This document shows positions 1 to 11,349 of a DNA stretch of 64,000 nucleotides, in pieces. The stretch is taken from the NCBI GenBank assembly GCA_014529385.2, contig CM043951.1:108258469-108322468 (forward strand), in the 5' to 3' direction. Under the pieces are notes generated by a model. That model had not been told where the DNA came from. It worked only from the letters and a program-made list of their open reading frames with translations, and made no database searches. The translations under genes were made by a program, and so were the position numbers. This stretch comes from Adiantum capillus-veneris (taxonomy: Eukaryota > Streptophyta > Polypodiopsida > Polypodiales > Pteridaceae). How positions within the stretch are numbered: the stretch's first letter is position 1; each line of letters starts with the position of its first letter.

Positions 1-159
1 TGAAGCTAAAAAGAGTTTTATACATGATGTTGGTGAATAGCGAAGGGGATCCATCAAGCTCTATAAGCAATTTGGATATGGTGAGGTTCACAGGGTTGCA
101 TCGACAAAATTTTGCAGCAGCTAATTCACGATTATAACAGCTGAAGAATGAGCATTTCC

Positions 160-360
160 ATTGCAATTATGCCGACGTTAACAGCCTCAAAGTCATTGCA
201 TCACGCAGGAGATAAGAGACATTGTGCTTGATTTTTAGCAGACACAAATGCGAGTGTCCCCAAACAAAAAGGATGTGTGTCGAAAGCGTCTAGGGCAAAA
301 ATCTTACATAAAGCATCCAATACATTTGCTTGACGAGTTCCAGCAATGCTTTAAAAGTGC
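160..360 (+). pseudogene. DFAENY-type transposase-like gene, copy 1, first exon remnant
   Basis: This is the 5' part of the transposase-like gene that continues at 1283. Read on the + strand, it encodes VSPNKKDVCRKRLG followed by a KSYIKHPIHLLDE-type stretch. The second copy near 52.4 kb (- strand) encodes VSPNNKNVCRKRVG and KSYIKHPVHLLDK, so the two are clearly homologous. An in-frame TAG just before the conserved block and the lack of a convincing start show decay. The gene may begin before the window. Homology to copy 2 is seen directly; the role, an N-terminal DNA-binding region of a transposase, is inference from position. Confidence 0.6.
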
Positions 361-369
361 TTGAAATAT

Positions 370-1262
370 TTTGTTCTCTTGCATGCTCTAGTATAGCTAC
401 CATGTGTATAGGTAGTAACTGCATTTAGGTAGTATTACATCATGTATAATGTTAATTGTGAAGTCCCAGAGGTGTGTACGCTCCAAAAGGCAACCTTTTG
501 GTACTCTTGGAGCACCAATATAAACTCAGATATATTTTACTATCACCATAGCAAGCACCATAAATATAGTATAGACAAACTCTTCAACCACCAATACATA
601 TGCTCATGTTCTCCTAAAATACTTAGAACCATGAAGAATACCTTCACCTTGCATAGAAGCTAGCATGAGGTCAAACAAGTACAAGTATACATAAAGGCAA
701 AAAAAAGTGCATTGGGCCAAAGTTCATAGACTAGGAATTTCAGCACTACCAATTTTGCTACATGTAGCTTGTAGAAATATATTACATTGAAGATTACCTA
801 GAGTACCTACATGTAGATTCTAGTAATACTACCATGTCAAAGGGGTTGGTGCTCAAAAGCACCAATGTGGACTCATAAGTTCTATTAGGGTCCTCCTGGA
901 CAATGAATGTACATTTAATGGTAGTTTAAAACCACCTTTGTAAACTCATAGGTCCTTTACAACTATGACAATACATACCAGTAAGCTTTCTTGATATACT
1001 TGGAAGCTTCAAAAGTACCTTGAGATTAGGTAGGAGCTAGCATGAAACCACCAGCATGTACTTTTGGAATACAAACTCTAGGTATATAGGTACTTTAAAT
1101 GTACTCTTTGTGGTACTTATTAAATTATCAATTTCAAGGACTTAGGTACTTTGCAAAAACTGGTACTTTGTAAAGTACCATTTACAGTGGCTTAGGTACT
1201 TTAGTACCTAACAAAAGGTTTAAAAGTACCATGTTAGGTAGCATGTTCAAGTTGCAATGACT
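370..1262 (+). repeat. Intron-like region with dispersed GGTACTTT/AAAGTACC motifs
   Basis: No coding sequence is seen. The stretch lies where copy 2 has its large intron and ends in a pyrimidine-rich acceptor-like CTTCTCTTCACAG near 1278. It is crowded with short motifs in both orientations, such as GGTACTTT and AAAGTACC. Sometimes they form small palindromes, for example GGTACTTTGTAAAGTACC near 1160 and TAGGTACTTTAGTACCTA near 1193. The same motif recurs downstream of the gene at 3.5-3.8 kb. Confidence 0.55.
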
Positions 1263-1282
1263 TTAACCTTCTCTTCACAGCC

Positions 1283-3235
1283 TCAAAGTTTTGATGAGAT
1301 TTTCTTTTCATTGGACAAGTGGAATTTTATAGGAGATTCCAAATGCAATATTTCCACATCAAGATCTCTCTTATATGTTTTGCGGGATTGAAGCATTGGT
1401 TTATTTGCAAATTGAAGGATAGGTACACTTGTTGTTGCATTGCTCAGATACAAATGATATACTTCAAGGATGCATTCAACCAGATGAGACAAAGCAAGAC
1501 AGGAGTGCACAGTGAAGGGTGTGGCTATCAAGTATGCTTCATAGAAGAGGATCTATGAAAGTGTGGAGCAACTGCGTACACGCACAATAGCATCAATAAA
1601 TTGGATGAGATGGTATTATGTCCGAGTCCAGATGAGTCTACATTTCATAATCTCTCTTGCTTGAAGGGAGAATGTGATCAATGTGGATCACAATGGTTAG
1701 TGCTCTATCCAAAGGAAGAATCTAAAAAATGCATTCCAGATTTTAATAAAGGTGTTTGAAGACATTGCATCATCCCATCAAGAGGGCAAGAAGCACAAGG
1801 ATCTACTGGTCAAGGAAATGGGATGTGCAGATTTTACATCCTTCCTTAAAAAGCATCTAACCACCTATATCAGACACAATTTTATTGCCATGTGGCAATC
1901 TCAGCAATTCAAAGACTGCATTCAAAGGGTTCCTAGAGATGTGGTAGTCTTTGTTATAGACTTTGCTGAGAATTACTCTTTCAAGGAGCAAAATGAAGTC
2001 CAATCAATGCATTGGTACTCTTCACAAGTCAAAATCTTGGTGCACATCACCTACGTTGGAGATGAGGTTGACAGGGTGTTGAAGTGTATACATTTTTACA
2101 TCTCTGATGACAAAGAGCTTGACACATTGTTTGTGCAGCATTGCATGCAATTGCATAGTGTGTGGCTACAAGAGAAAAGATTCAACTCCTTGAAGCGGCA
2201 CTGGATCTGGTCAAACGGGTGTGCTGATCAGTTCAAGGCATCCAAGCCTTTTTTTTTTGTGTCAAGGTATTCTAGCTTCTCTGATCTCTTGAACATGATA
2301 TCTAGTTTCTTGTTTTCACCTAGCCTTTGAGATGTGTTATTGATCTAGGTACTCCTCTTTGACTGGCATTGAGATGGTATGGAGATTCTTTGCATCGGGC
2401 CATGGCAAAGGAGAGCATGATGGGGCCAATGCAATTGTCAAAAAGGCTCTGACACATGAGCAATTGAAAGCTGATGCATGGCACATGAAGTGTGCCAAGG
2501 ATGTGGTTAGTTTCTTGAAACATAAATTTCATGATGAAAACACCGGTCAAAGGTGACTCAAATTTTTTGGGACGTCGAGCAGCGGATGTGACGAGGGAGA
2601 GGAAATGGAATTGCAAGCGAGTTGAAGGGTCACGCTCTTTGTATTGCGTGAATGGACACTCTAGGACTGACAAGTGTGCACTTCGCTACAGAGCTCTCTC
2701 ATGTTTTTGTCAATTTTGTATGTCACAACATTGGAGGTGATGCCTTAACAACACACATGTCGAAAACTGGCTGTATGTCGCCATCGAACCCTTGGACAAC
2801 AATGACAAAGAAAGTGATCAGTCAAGTGACAATGAAGGATCAGATTTGCCTATGTATGGTGGACATCATGATGCCATTAGTGATGCTCTGCATGTAGGTG
2901 ACAACTTTGCCACAAATACGAACGAAGATGGAGCAGACTTCTACCTCTTGAGGTGCTCAAAGGAGAAATACAAAACAACACAAGCTCTAAGAGATTCTTG
3001 GGACAACTCCATTTTTTTGAATTCCTATTTGGCTGAAGGCTACTACTATGAGCTAGTCGATGGTACCAAGGATGTTTATTACATACCTCCTGACCAGCCA
3101 AAAGTGTTATTGGCATCGTACTTGGTTCGATCCATCAAGATACCTTTGGAACCCTTGCATGGAGAGCCACATAAGTTCAGGTTATCTCCACAAGTTTACA
3201 AAAATGTGTACAACAGCATGCCAACAATTTTGTAG
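1283..3235 (+). pseudogene. DFAENY-type transposase-like gene, copy 1, main body
   Basis: This is a degenerate gene of the plant/animal repeat family related to DUF7869-type proteins, with a probable RNase H-like (DDE) catalytic fold. In order: a Cys-rich block (LKDRYTCCC, then a KDAFNQM helix) at 1400-1500; a CDQCGSQW zinc-like motif near 1680; DFAENYSF (first acidic residue) near 1960; WSNGCADQF near 2210 (second); a candidate intron of about 83 bases ending at 2348; then FFASGHGKGEHDG near 2390-2425. The C-terminal 147 codons (2792-3235) are open and contain GADFYLLRC and a GYYYELVDG stretch, possibly a BAH-like module. Frame changes near 1560, 1750 and 2555 break it. Copy 2 (48.7-50.6 kb) has the same order. 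Domain names are by motif only. Confidence 0.7.
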
Positions 3236-3469
3236 GCCTTTTGTATCTTTGAGCCCAATAAATAGTTGTTTTGCTGCAATTATTTTTTGTTGTACTTGAG
3301 TCCTCCCAAAACACTTAATCACAAATGTAGCCTCTTGGTTCTCTTTTCTCTTAATGCAGTCCATGTGTGGTGTGTTTCTCTCTCTCCCACCCCCACTTAT
3401 CACAAGATATCAAAGTGTTGACAACAAATTTTTTATCTCCCATTTACTATACCAACATGTGTACTTCAA

Positions 3470-3870
3470 AGTGATTTAAAACTTACTACAGTTCAGGTTT
3501 CAAGCAGCTGACTGCTTGTTTAGGTACTTAAAGGGGGTATTCAGGTGGTCTCAAAGTACCAATTATAGGTTTTTAGTGCATGTTCTACAATGTAGAAATG
3601 TGCAGATTAGGTACTTAAAGTAACATGCATGGAACATATCCATAAATTAGTCACTTTAAGTACCATTGTTGTTAGTCTCCCAACATTCTTCACATGTATC
3701 TATCTGCAGATAGGGTACCCTAAACTACCATTGTGGGTGTTTTGAAAGTTCCCCTTTAAAATACTTGCTTGCACATCAAGTACACCAAGTACCTTGGTTG
3801 GTACCTATATTGTTACTTTCTAGTGCTAGAATGCTAAAACACAACATGATTGTAATGACAAGAGGCCTCT
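3470..3870. repeat. Downstream cluster of GGTACTT/AAGTACC motifs
   Basis: Non-coding. It carries several copies of AGGTACTTAAAG, AAAGTACC and TTTAAGTACC in both orientations, the same short motif that fills the intron-like region upstream of the gene. So the motif marks both sides of the coding block and probably belongs to the element. Confidence 0.5.
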
Positions 3871-4309
3871 AATGACTACACAACATGGCCTTAAAAACAC
3901 TTAACTTACATGTTTGGTGCCATCCACAACCACAACCAAACACACACACTACCCACAACATAAATTGAGTCCAAAGCACAAAACTAGAGTCCAAAACATG
4001 TTAAACTGACATAATGGAATAACTATAAATTCAACTTTTGTGTTACCAATAAGTTACATGTTGATCGCTCAGTATAGAGGCATTCAAAATGTTATTCAAA
4101 AAACTATCCCTCATGGGAAGTAGGCATATACATGGGTTTGTAGAGAGCGTTAAGCTGTAATGACAAAACATGGCAGTACAAGGGTTTTCTACAAAGCTTG
4201 GCTTTCAAAAATTACATGAGATTTTTAAGATGAGATACTAGAGCTAAAAGACCATTGGCATCAAATGTGGCCCCGTCAGGTATTCTCCATAACTGGTTGT
4301 CTTTCCACC
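3871..4309. other. Intergenic, no feature seen
   Basis: AT-rich spacer between the ends of two convergent pseudogenes. I see no gene, RNA gene or clear repeat. Confidence 0.5.
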
Positions 4310-5175
4310 TCACTTGAGTGCAGCTTTAACATAGTTATCCTCCGATATAGGCTTCACATTGAAGGTGAAAGCTTCGGTTGACCAATCCATAGCATCACGC
4401 CACTTAGCAAGAACCTCTTGCAAATCCCTAGACAAGAATTCAATACTCCGATCCTGTAGGCCATGTACAATGATGTAGTAACCAGGAAAATTATAATGGC
4501 ATTTGTAAAGACTGTTGTCAATCAATAGCACATTTCTCGTACCATATCACGGAACCAGCTTTAGAAAATTTCATAAATTCTTGAAAAGTACTGGTTTTCC
4601 ACCTACCATTTTAAATGTGGCTACATCACATGACTGTTGTCTAGCCCATCCGCTGAAGTAGTCACAAAGCCCCCAAAAGCTGCCTTGATTGCTGTCCACT
4701 CTGTTCAGCATTGATGAACTCCAGATGTAAATATTTTCCCAATCCACAACCCAAGCTAAGAACTATTTTGCATCCTTGGGAACGTAGAGATACCTGAAGA
4801 ACAAAATTCCCACTTTGTGGGCATGAACAAATCATACGTAGAGCAAAAATACTTCAAAGCCTTAGTCAAACCTGTCATCCTTTTTGTTGATGAGGTTGAA
4901 CCAGTAGTTTCAAGATCAGGTGGCTGAGCATCCGGGTTATCAGGATGTTCAATCCATGAAGTACAGAGAACACCGTTAAGATAAAAAACTAATGCTAGTC
5001 GTGAGGGAATATCAAATGGCAGCGATGTGATGGTTTTTGGAATATAGGGGGGTGGATCTTTGATAATTATTATTTCTTCGATGGGCAATTTGAGAGTCCC
5101 CTTTTCTTTTGGTATCTTTCTAAACGACATGGGTTTTACATACTTCAAGGAATAGACTAAGCACTTTTTAACCAA
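4310..5175 (-). pseudogene. FCP1/SCP-like HAD phosphatase-like gene, copy 1
   Basis: Read on the - strand, a 139-codon open stretch (5175-4756) contains LALVFYLNGVLC, the motif-I region of plant FCP1/NLI-interacting-factor-like HAD proteins (family pattern D-L-N/D-G-x-L). The intervening part includes NIYIWSSSM, the usual hydrophobic-WSS segment after motif I. The 73-codon stretch at 4531-4310 has VLLIDNSLYKCHYN, matching the LLIDDSPYK-type motif IV and its downstream block. The order agrees with the family. The nucleophile aspartate is replaced by Tyr and there are in-frame stops between the parts, so a catalytic product is unlikely. It converges on the transposase-like gene ending at 3235. 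A second HAD copy at 46-47.7 kb has the same relation to transposase copy 2. Confidence 0.6.
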
Positions 5176-5516
5176 AACAAGAGTGACAATTGCAATAAAT
5201 TGAGAGATAGAGAAATGGAGGCCAACTTAAAATTCTCATTTCTATTCAAAAAGCAAGAGTCAAAGATTCTGTCATTACAAGAGAGTGCAAACACGAAGTG
5301 TCTTCAATGTCACGGTTTCTTGCAAACAGGAGGCTTTGGGGGGTGGGAAACAATACTGGGATGCTGGAGGGGAGTACTTTTTTGGGGGGACTTCTTCGCA
5401 GGAGGCGGTGACTTTGGAATTTCCTTGCTCATCAATTTTCCATCTCCACCTAAAACCAAAACCCAAGCGACTTACACGTTGATGAGCATGAACATGAGCT
5501 ATAGAGATAAAATTAT
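5176..5516. other. Spacer, no supported gene
   Basis: G-rich stretches near 5335-5410 give open frames on both strands, but none shows a recognisable domain or matches anything else in the window. Probably non-coding. Confidence 0.4.
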
Positions 5517-5772
5517 TGTTAGGTTTAATGGCCATGTGGCCGATCGCCCATTACTAACTGCTACTAACCCTAAGTGTATAGCTGTACACTTGTGTGAGCC
5601 ACTAACACCAAGTACAATGTGTATTGTGCCTTAGTGCATAAGATAGAGAAGAGAGAAAGGGGGCACACAGTGTGTGTTGGCTATCCCCCTCCAACCTGTG
5701 TGTGTGGCTATGGTAGTGTGTGTGTGTGTATTCATCTTCCTCTTCCAATGTGCTCCCGAATCCTCTCCTTCA
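5517..5772 (+). mobile_element. Candidate 5' LTR of the copia element
   Basis: It starts TGTTAGG and ends CTTCA. It is followed two bases later by TGGTATGAGAG, which differs by one base from the usual copia primer-binding sequence (TGGTATCAGAG). The 256-bp length is plausible for copia. No partner 3' LTR is visible, so the start in particular is a guess. Confidence 0.3.
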
Positions 5773-6913
5773 TCTGGTATGAGAGTTGTTTCATTCCCGA
5801 AATTGCCTTTGTGCACCTGCACTTTCAAGAGTGCAAACAGGGTTCCGACTTTGGCATCGGCAAATTCAGCATTCCGAGAGCGTTTCCAATAGGCGTCCTG
5901 GAGTTTTACCCCCCTTTCAGAGCCATTCGTGCCATAGAAAACCTCATTCAAGCTAGGGTTCAGGAGCTGATTTTTTCAGCCCTCTTTTGGTAGTTTGTGC
6001 TGCAGAGCTTCCATAGCCATTACAGGTACCATTGTTGCAATTTCTTCCATTTACAAGAGCCCACGGCTCATTTGAGAGTGTGTAGCTTATTTCAGAGTGA
6101 CCTCATACACACACATAGAGTGGGAGATTGACGGAATTGTCTTCTTCGACTACATGTACAGATACAGGTATATAGAGCGGCTTGGTTAGCTTTATATGTG
6201 CTTCTTGGCCTTGATTTTGGCTTCGGCAATGACATCGGCATTGAGCGACTCACAGGCTACAAGTTTCAGTGCTTGCAATATTTTGGTTCCAACGGGAGCA
6301 AATGCATACATGCATATGTTGACACTTTTGACAGTGTTTGAGCTCTTTTGAGAGCGGTTTGACTTCCCGCAGGGATATTTCTTGGCACGCACATGCTTTT
6401 GGAACCTGTTTGAGCGTCCTGACAAACTTGTACGTCTTTGTGGATATTACCATTGTACGCTTTTGTGGTGCCATCTTTTGGCTAGTACGACAGTCCCGAC
6501 CATTTTTGAGACTTGGTCTGGATGATAGCCATTTCTGAGACTTGGCTATACATTTGCTGCATAACCTACATTCTGAGGGTTGATAGCGTGAGGTTTTCAT
6601 TGACCTGGGGTATTTTCAAATGTGGAGATACCTTCCGTGATACAGGTAGCTGGAGCATCCTTACGAGGCGGGCCATAGGACATGTATAGAGTGGTATAGG
6701 TTCTTTTGACACCGAGTTGGCGGTCTATGGTCAGTTTGATAGTTTATGCGCCTTAGGTGGTCTCTATACGTTGTGCTTTTGAGAGGCATTTCCCTCTTTT
6801 ATGCTTTGTGAGTGACATATTGGTCATTTTGTCTCTTATTTTGGTTGACATAGTCCCAAATACAAAGGAGACTCTGTTGAAATTTTCCAGAATCTTTTGG
6901 TAGTTTTTTCACC
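5773..6913 (+). other. Copia leader with primer-binding site
   Basis: TGGTATGAGAG at 5775 resembles the initiator-Met tRNA primer-binding site. The remaining 1.1 kb up to the gag start has no convincing coding sequence and would be the untranslated leader. Open frames on either strand here look like chance. Confidence 0.4.
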
Positions 6914-7884
6914 ATGTCTACTAGCAAAGACCGTGACATTTATGACATAAAGAAGTTTGATGGCACTAATTTTCAGCTTTGGAAGAACCAAATGCATGAT
7001 GTGCTAGTCCAAAAGAAGCAAAAGTTTCCTATTGCCTATGCTGCTAGCATTGAAGGTATGTCCATGACTCAGTTTCAGTGGGAGGAGCTTGATGAGCTAT
7101 GCAGGTCTACAATTAGACTGCACCTTGGTGAGTTGATGTACTTTACAGTGTTAGAATGCGAGTTAGAATGCAAGACTGCCCATGCTTTATGGCAAAAAAT
7201 ATGCGACACTTACAAAAATGATACGGCTAGCAATAAGGTTTTCCTGATGCAAAAAATTTTCAACCTTCATATGAAGGAGTCAGCTAGCGTTGCCAGCCAT
7301 ATCAATGATTTTGATTCTCTTTTTTCCGAGATTTGTGCACAGAGCATGACCGTTGATCATGAGATGAAAGCAATCTTTTTGCTTTGTTCGTTGCGACCCT
7401 CTTGGGATATCTTTTGCACAGTGTTAGTAACTCTGCTCCTAATGGTATGCTAAAGTATGATGATGTTACTGGTGCACTTTTGTTAGAGGAGATGCGTCGG
7501 AAGACCATGACTAGCTCGTATCATGGCAAAGCTCATTATGTGCAAAGGGATGATAAGAAACGTAAGGGCCATTCTTCTCAACGTGAGTCAAAGAAAGAAG
7601 GCAATAGAGATGCATCAAAGGGTAGATCAAAGTCTCGTGGTCGTCGCAATGTTCAATGCCATTATTGTGATAAGTTTGGTCACATAAAGAAGGATTGTTA
7701 TGCTTGGAAGTGTGACAAAGAGAAGGGCAAGGTAAAGGAAAAGATCAATGATGATAAAAAGGAGAAACCAAAGAGTTCGATTAAGATTGACATAGTTCAG
7801 GATGACAGTGATGCACAAGATATTAATATGTTGACTGAGAATAATGATGTCTTTTATGATGTACATGAAACTCTATCTTTGTAG
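6914..7884 (+). pseudogene. gag: Ty1/copia Gag
   Basis: The start fits copia Gag: MSTSKDRDIYDIKKFDG followed by NFQLWKNQM, the usual opening of the UBN2/retrotran_gag family. The CDS is open for 179 codons. It then shifts frame near 7420 by what looks like a one-base deletion and continues to 7884. The second part contains a basic region and a CCHC zinc knuckle, CHYCDKFGHIKKDC (CX2CX4HX4C), at about 7657-7698, which binds RNA in related elements. A TAG at 7882 separates it from the protease in the same frame. Gag packages the element RNA in cytoplasmic particles. The frameshift makes this copy defective. Confidence 0.9.
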
Positions 7885-8323
7885 AGTTCTTTGCCAGCTG
7901 AACTCCTTGCTAGTGGTGAAATATCCCATACATGGATTCTTGATTCAGGTGCTTTGTTGCATGTCACACCTCATAGGCATTGGTTTACTTCATACGAGGA
8001 AACCATTGGCTCTGTTACACTTAGTGACAGTTACTCTTGTGACATTGTTGGCATAGGTGATATTGCCATGGTTATGGCAAATAAGGTGAAGTTTATCATC
8101 CATAATGTGCATCACGTTCCAGCCTTGACATGCAATCTAATTTCGGTTGGATGCCTTGATGAATTGGGTTAGAAAGTCTTTTCATCAGCAGTCTTGGCGT
8201 TTTGCGAAGGGTCATCTTATGATAGCCCATGGCTATAAAGTCGGTTCACTTTATCCTCTTTATGTATATGATAAAAAAAGTGTTCTTTGTGTAACCGAGT
8301 TTCCAACCATTGCTTTGTGGTGA
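7885..8323 (+). pseudogene. pol: Ty1/copia protease and start of integrase region
   Basis: In frame after the gag stop, WILDSGALLHVT holds the DSG aspartic-protease active site. The region runs through HHVPALTCNLISVGCLDELG, the typical end of copia protease. After a TAG at 8170 and a frame change, a GAG-pre-integrase remnant is readable (RFAKGHLMIAHG, then GSLYPLYVYD). Similarity stops about 8323. No integrase core, reverse transcriptase or RNase H is found downstream, so the element is truncated at its 3' side and there is no 3' LTR. Confidence 0.85.
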
Positions 8324-8827
8324 GTGTCAATTTTTTTGAAAGCTTTTCATTTTGAGCTTTCTCACATAGTTTAGGTCTTTCTAAGTTGCATGCAACCACT
8401 AGAGTGTTCACTTAGATGTTTCTTAGTTTTATCTATTTTTGCGAGTTTGATGCATGTACTCCAATCCCTTCACAAAAAGAACATTAGTGTATTAAAAAAA
8501 ACTCCAACCCAACCCAACCCAAACTTCTATGTATGTCATTCTTGTAGAGAAACCTATAAGGCTTCAACAAAAAGAAGTACTATATTTGCACATGTCAAAG
8601 TTAAATACCCAATTTTTTTTTTCACATGCTACAAGCACTACCATCAATTCAAATAAAGATTCCTCAAAAGATTAATATTTATGGTCCAAAATAGTACAAG
8701 GAAAAAAGCATGCCATCGAAGAGATTGTTTTATTGGGAAATGCCAAAATAAAGCCTCACAAAGTGTACAAATCACCCACCAAAATGTCAAAACAAATTGA
8801 GCAAACTACTAGGCATTTATTTTTTCT
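8324..8827. other. Spacer, no feature seen
   Basis: AT-rich sequence between the truncated copia element and the end of a MULE-like gene. No supported gene or repeat. Confidence 0.5.
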
Positions 8828-9777
8828 CTACTTCTTTGAAGGCATAAACCGTCGGGGTTGATTCAAGATGAAAGTGAGTTCTCTTTCACGTAGTGTTGGT
8901 TGATGTATAATCATATGCTGCTTACCATCCAACCCAAGAATATGTGTGTAGACAAAGTATAGGTGCTTACAAGCCAAGTAAGATTTTTTGGCTTTCTCCT
9001 GGCCTTGAAAATTAGGGCATGTACAATAGGGCTCCATAGACACATGCACATCATATACATCTTGCATTAATATCTTGAACACAACATGACGAGCAGGCAC
9101 CAAAATTATCTCTTGCACAAAACAAGCTTCCATACGTGCTCCTATTTCCATGCGTTTACTTGCCTCCTTAGAGACAACGGACCTCAATTTTTTGCTGCGC
9201 TTGCCAGAGGTTCCCACTGTCTCCCTTTCCTTGACAGCCTTTGGAGAAGGAGCTCTAATCACAAAACCCACCCCTAGAAAACCAACATACTCCTCCTTTG
9301 ATACACATGTTCCACTCTCTACTAGCCAAGTTGTTGGCCTTTCCGGTGGTGACAATACTTGTTTGGCCACAACTTCAGTGTGATGCACATCATGGCCACA
9401 TAACCACATCCATTGGTGTTGCCTCTGGTCTTTGTAAGTTCTATCTCCCCAAAAACATGGGGCCACAAGTCTTGGAGACCTACTTTACATGACATTTCAC
9501 ATCTTCTCCCTTCAAGCACACCAAAGCACTTACGAGAGACATTTTGAGGCATTATTCTTATTGCCCAATGACCGCTTGGCACAACAATCTCAAAATCACC
9601 AATAATGTATTCACTAATAGAAGGTATGGTGTCATCTATTATGTCATTATTTGCATGAATCTCCTCATCTGTGGAATCTGCATTCACATTAAATCTTTGT
9701 CCCTCTTGCTTCATGTCCATATCAAACAAAATCTTTCGTGGTCGTCCGTGCTCTTTTCGTTGTCTAGACTCCATCAC
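8828..9777 (-). pseudogene. MULE-like transposase, C-terminal part with SWIM zinc finger
   Basis: The - strand frame 9466-8828 ends in a stop and contains YCTCPNFQGQ followed, 14 residues further on, by ACKHLYFV. This is the CxC...CxH pattern of a SWIM zinc finger, a standard C-terminal module of Mutator-like transposases. The preceding frame (9777-9322) has an acidic linker, then a CFGVLEGRRCEMSCKVG stretch. The two frames overlap, which implies a frameshift near 9400. It continues a gene running from 12.4 kb leftwards. Confidence 0.7.
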
Positions 9778-11144
9778 ATAGCAGGCTTATGAGAAGCTGT
9801 TTTTGCAAATCCTCTAACCTTCTTTCTTTGCACAGTTTCCCTGTCTCCATGCAATAAAGGTTTCCCATAAAATGGTGTGCCTGCCCCACTGCCCCTTGGA
9901 GAGCACGTGCCAACACAAGTGGGATAAGAGTTTTTTCTTTATTTCTTGATCTCTCTAGATATGTTTGCATATCTGGACAAAGCCCTATGTATCTACCTAT
10001 TAGATAGCCATGTTGCTTTATGCATTGAATGTAAGCATTGATGACATCAGTGACGTATGCATCATACAAATAATTTTTTTTGCTACGGCCTTCTCCGGCA
10101 AGCCAAGATGCATGAATGGTCTCTGACAAATTGGTACTAGGAATTTGAGCTTTTTCCCAAGGACTCATAGATATCTGCATTCCACCCAAAAAAAACTTTG
10201 AATTGGCGAAACAAGAAAATAGAGAAGGTTGTGGGAGGCTCATGATTGTATCATACTTCATTGTGTAAGCTACCCTAGTGAGATATCCTTGTCTCCCACC
10301 ACTTGAACCATTTCTCCAGTGACTTGATATTCTCACTTGCAACATTATCTTCCCACCATCTTCTAAGTTCTTTTGCTTGCTTCATTGCCAAAACCATTGT
10401 CCTTGAATTGCACCAAGTCTCACACATGTCTTTGTGGATACCAAACTTTTCTTTGGCTATATATTTTTTAGTTTGTTTATGTAGACTTTGCTCCCAATGG
10501 AAGAGACAGGACCTTTCCCTTCCAATCATGACGTTATTTGGCCCTTCAATGAAAACTGTACGCACGGCAGCCCAATTTGTTCAGCCTCATCAGCCATAAA
10601 TCCTGCAAAGTCTACTGATGGATAACCTTCTTGAGCAAACAAATTATTAAGAGATCTCCAAAATAGGATTTGTGTGTTTGTATCCTCTTCTTTGGTGTCA
10701 CAAACCACTATAACCATAAATCCCTTCAAACTAAAAGAAAATGACAAATATTAGCTACAAAAAGGTTGCAAATGTGCAATAACAAAATGCTACAACACAC
10801 CAAAAGACTACCTCGGATCATAGATAGAGCATGACATAGTTGCCCATCCATCTATTCTGTGTGTGTGATCAAAATGTACCCAAGGAGCACTCAAATCTCC
10901 ATTTCCTCCTCGATGCATGCAATTGACAAGGTCTAATACCAGACCCTGGACCTTTTGTTGACATCTTAAAGATGTAGCACTTATCATATGGCCCACCTTG
11001 CCTAGGGAAACGACTTCCATGAAAGTAAGGAAAGTGACATTTTTTCTTCAAAAGCATAATGTGGTCAAACCCATCCCCAAAAATCAAGTCTTGTTGTCTT
11101 TTCTCGGTAGATACCATTATCTTAAATCTATTAAAAAAAGCCAT
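9764..11144 (-). pseudogene. MULE-like transposase, central part
   Basis: The - strand pieces read in order. 11144-10808 contains FDHTHRIDGWATMSC, with an early acidic residue and a strand-like segment. 10747-10526 contains FMVIVVCD and GFMADEAEQIG, resembling the second catalytic-acid region of MULE transposases (a TDxxxA-like segment). 10565-10275 contains GRERSCLFHWEQSLHK, close to the conserved C-x(2)-H-W segment after it. 10345-9764 has a long helical region including NLSETIHASWLAG. The order and spacing match a transposase of the MULE clade, which cuts DNA at terminal inverted repeats in the nucleus. Several frame changes exist, some of which may be introns. I did not identify terminal inverted repeats. 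Confidence 0.6.
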
Positions 11145-11349
11145 AAATCAAAATAACCTTATGGTACTGAAAAATCTAAATGTTAAATGTTTTACCTTTG
11201 ATTTTGAACTAGTGGAATCATTTCTTCCAATACATTTGAGAGCTCTGACTCCCCCATTTTTAGTTCATCTAAACCAACAATAGCGTCAACCAATAATTGT
11301 ATGGCAACAATCATTTGAACTCTTCTTGGTCCACTGCTTCTATCCACCT

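Noticed and set aside
5200-5993. Several overlapping open frames on both strands
   Set aside because: No recognisable motif or similarity within the window; the region fits LTR and leader sequence of the copia element better.
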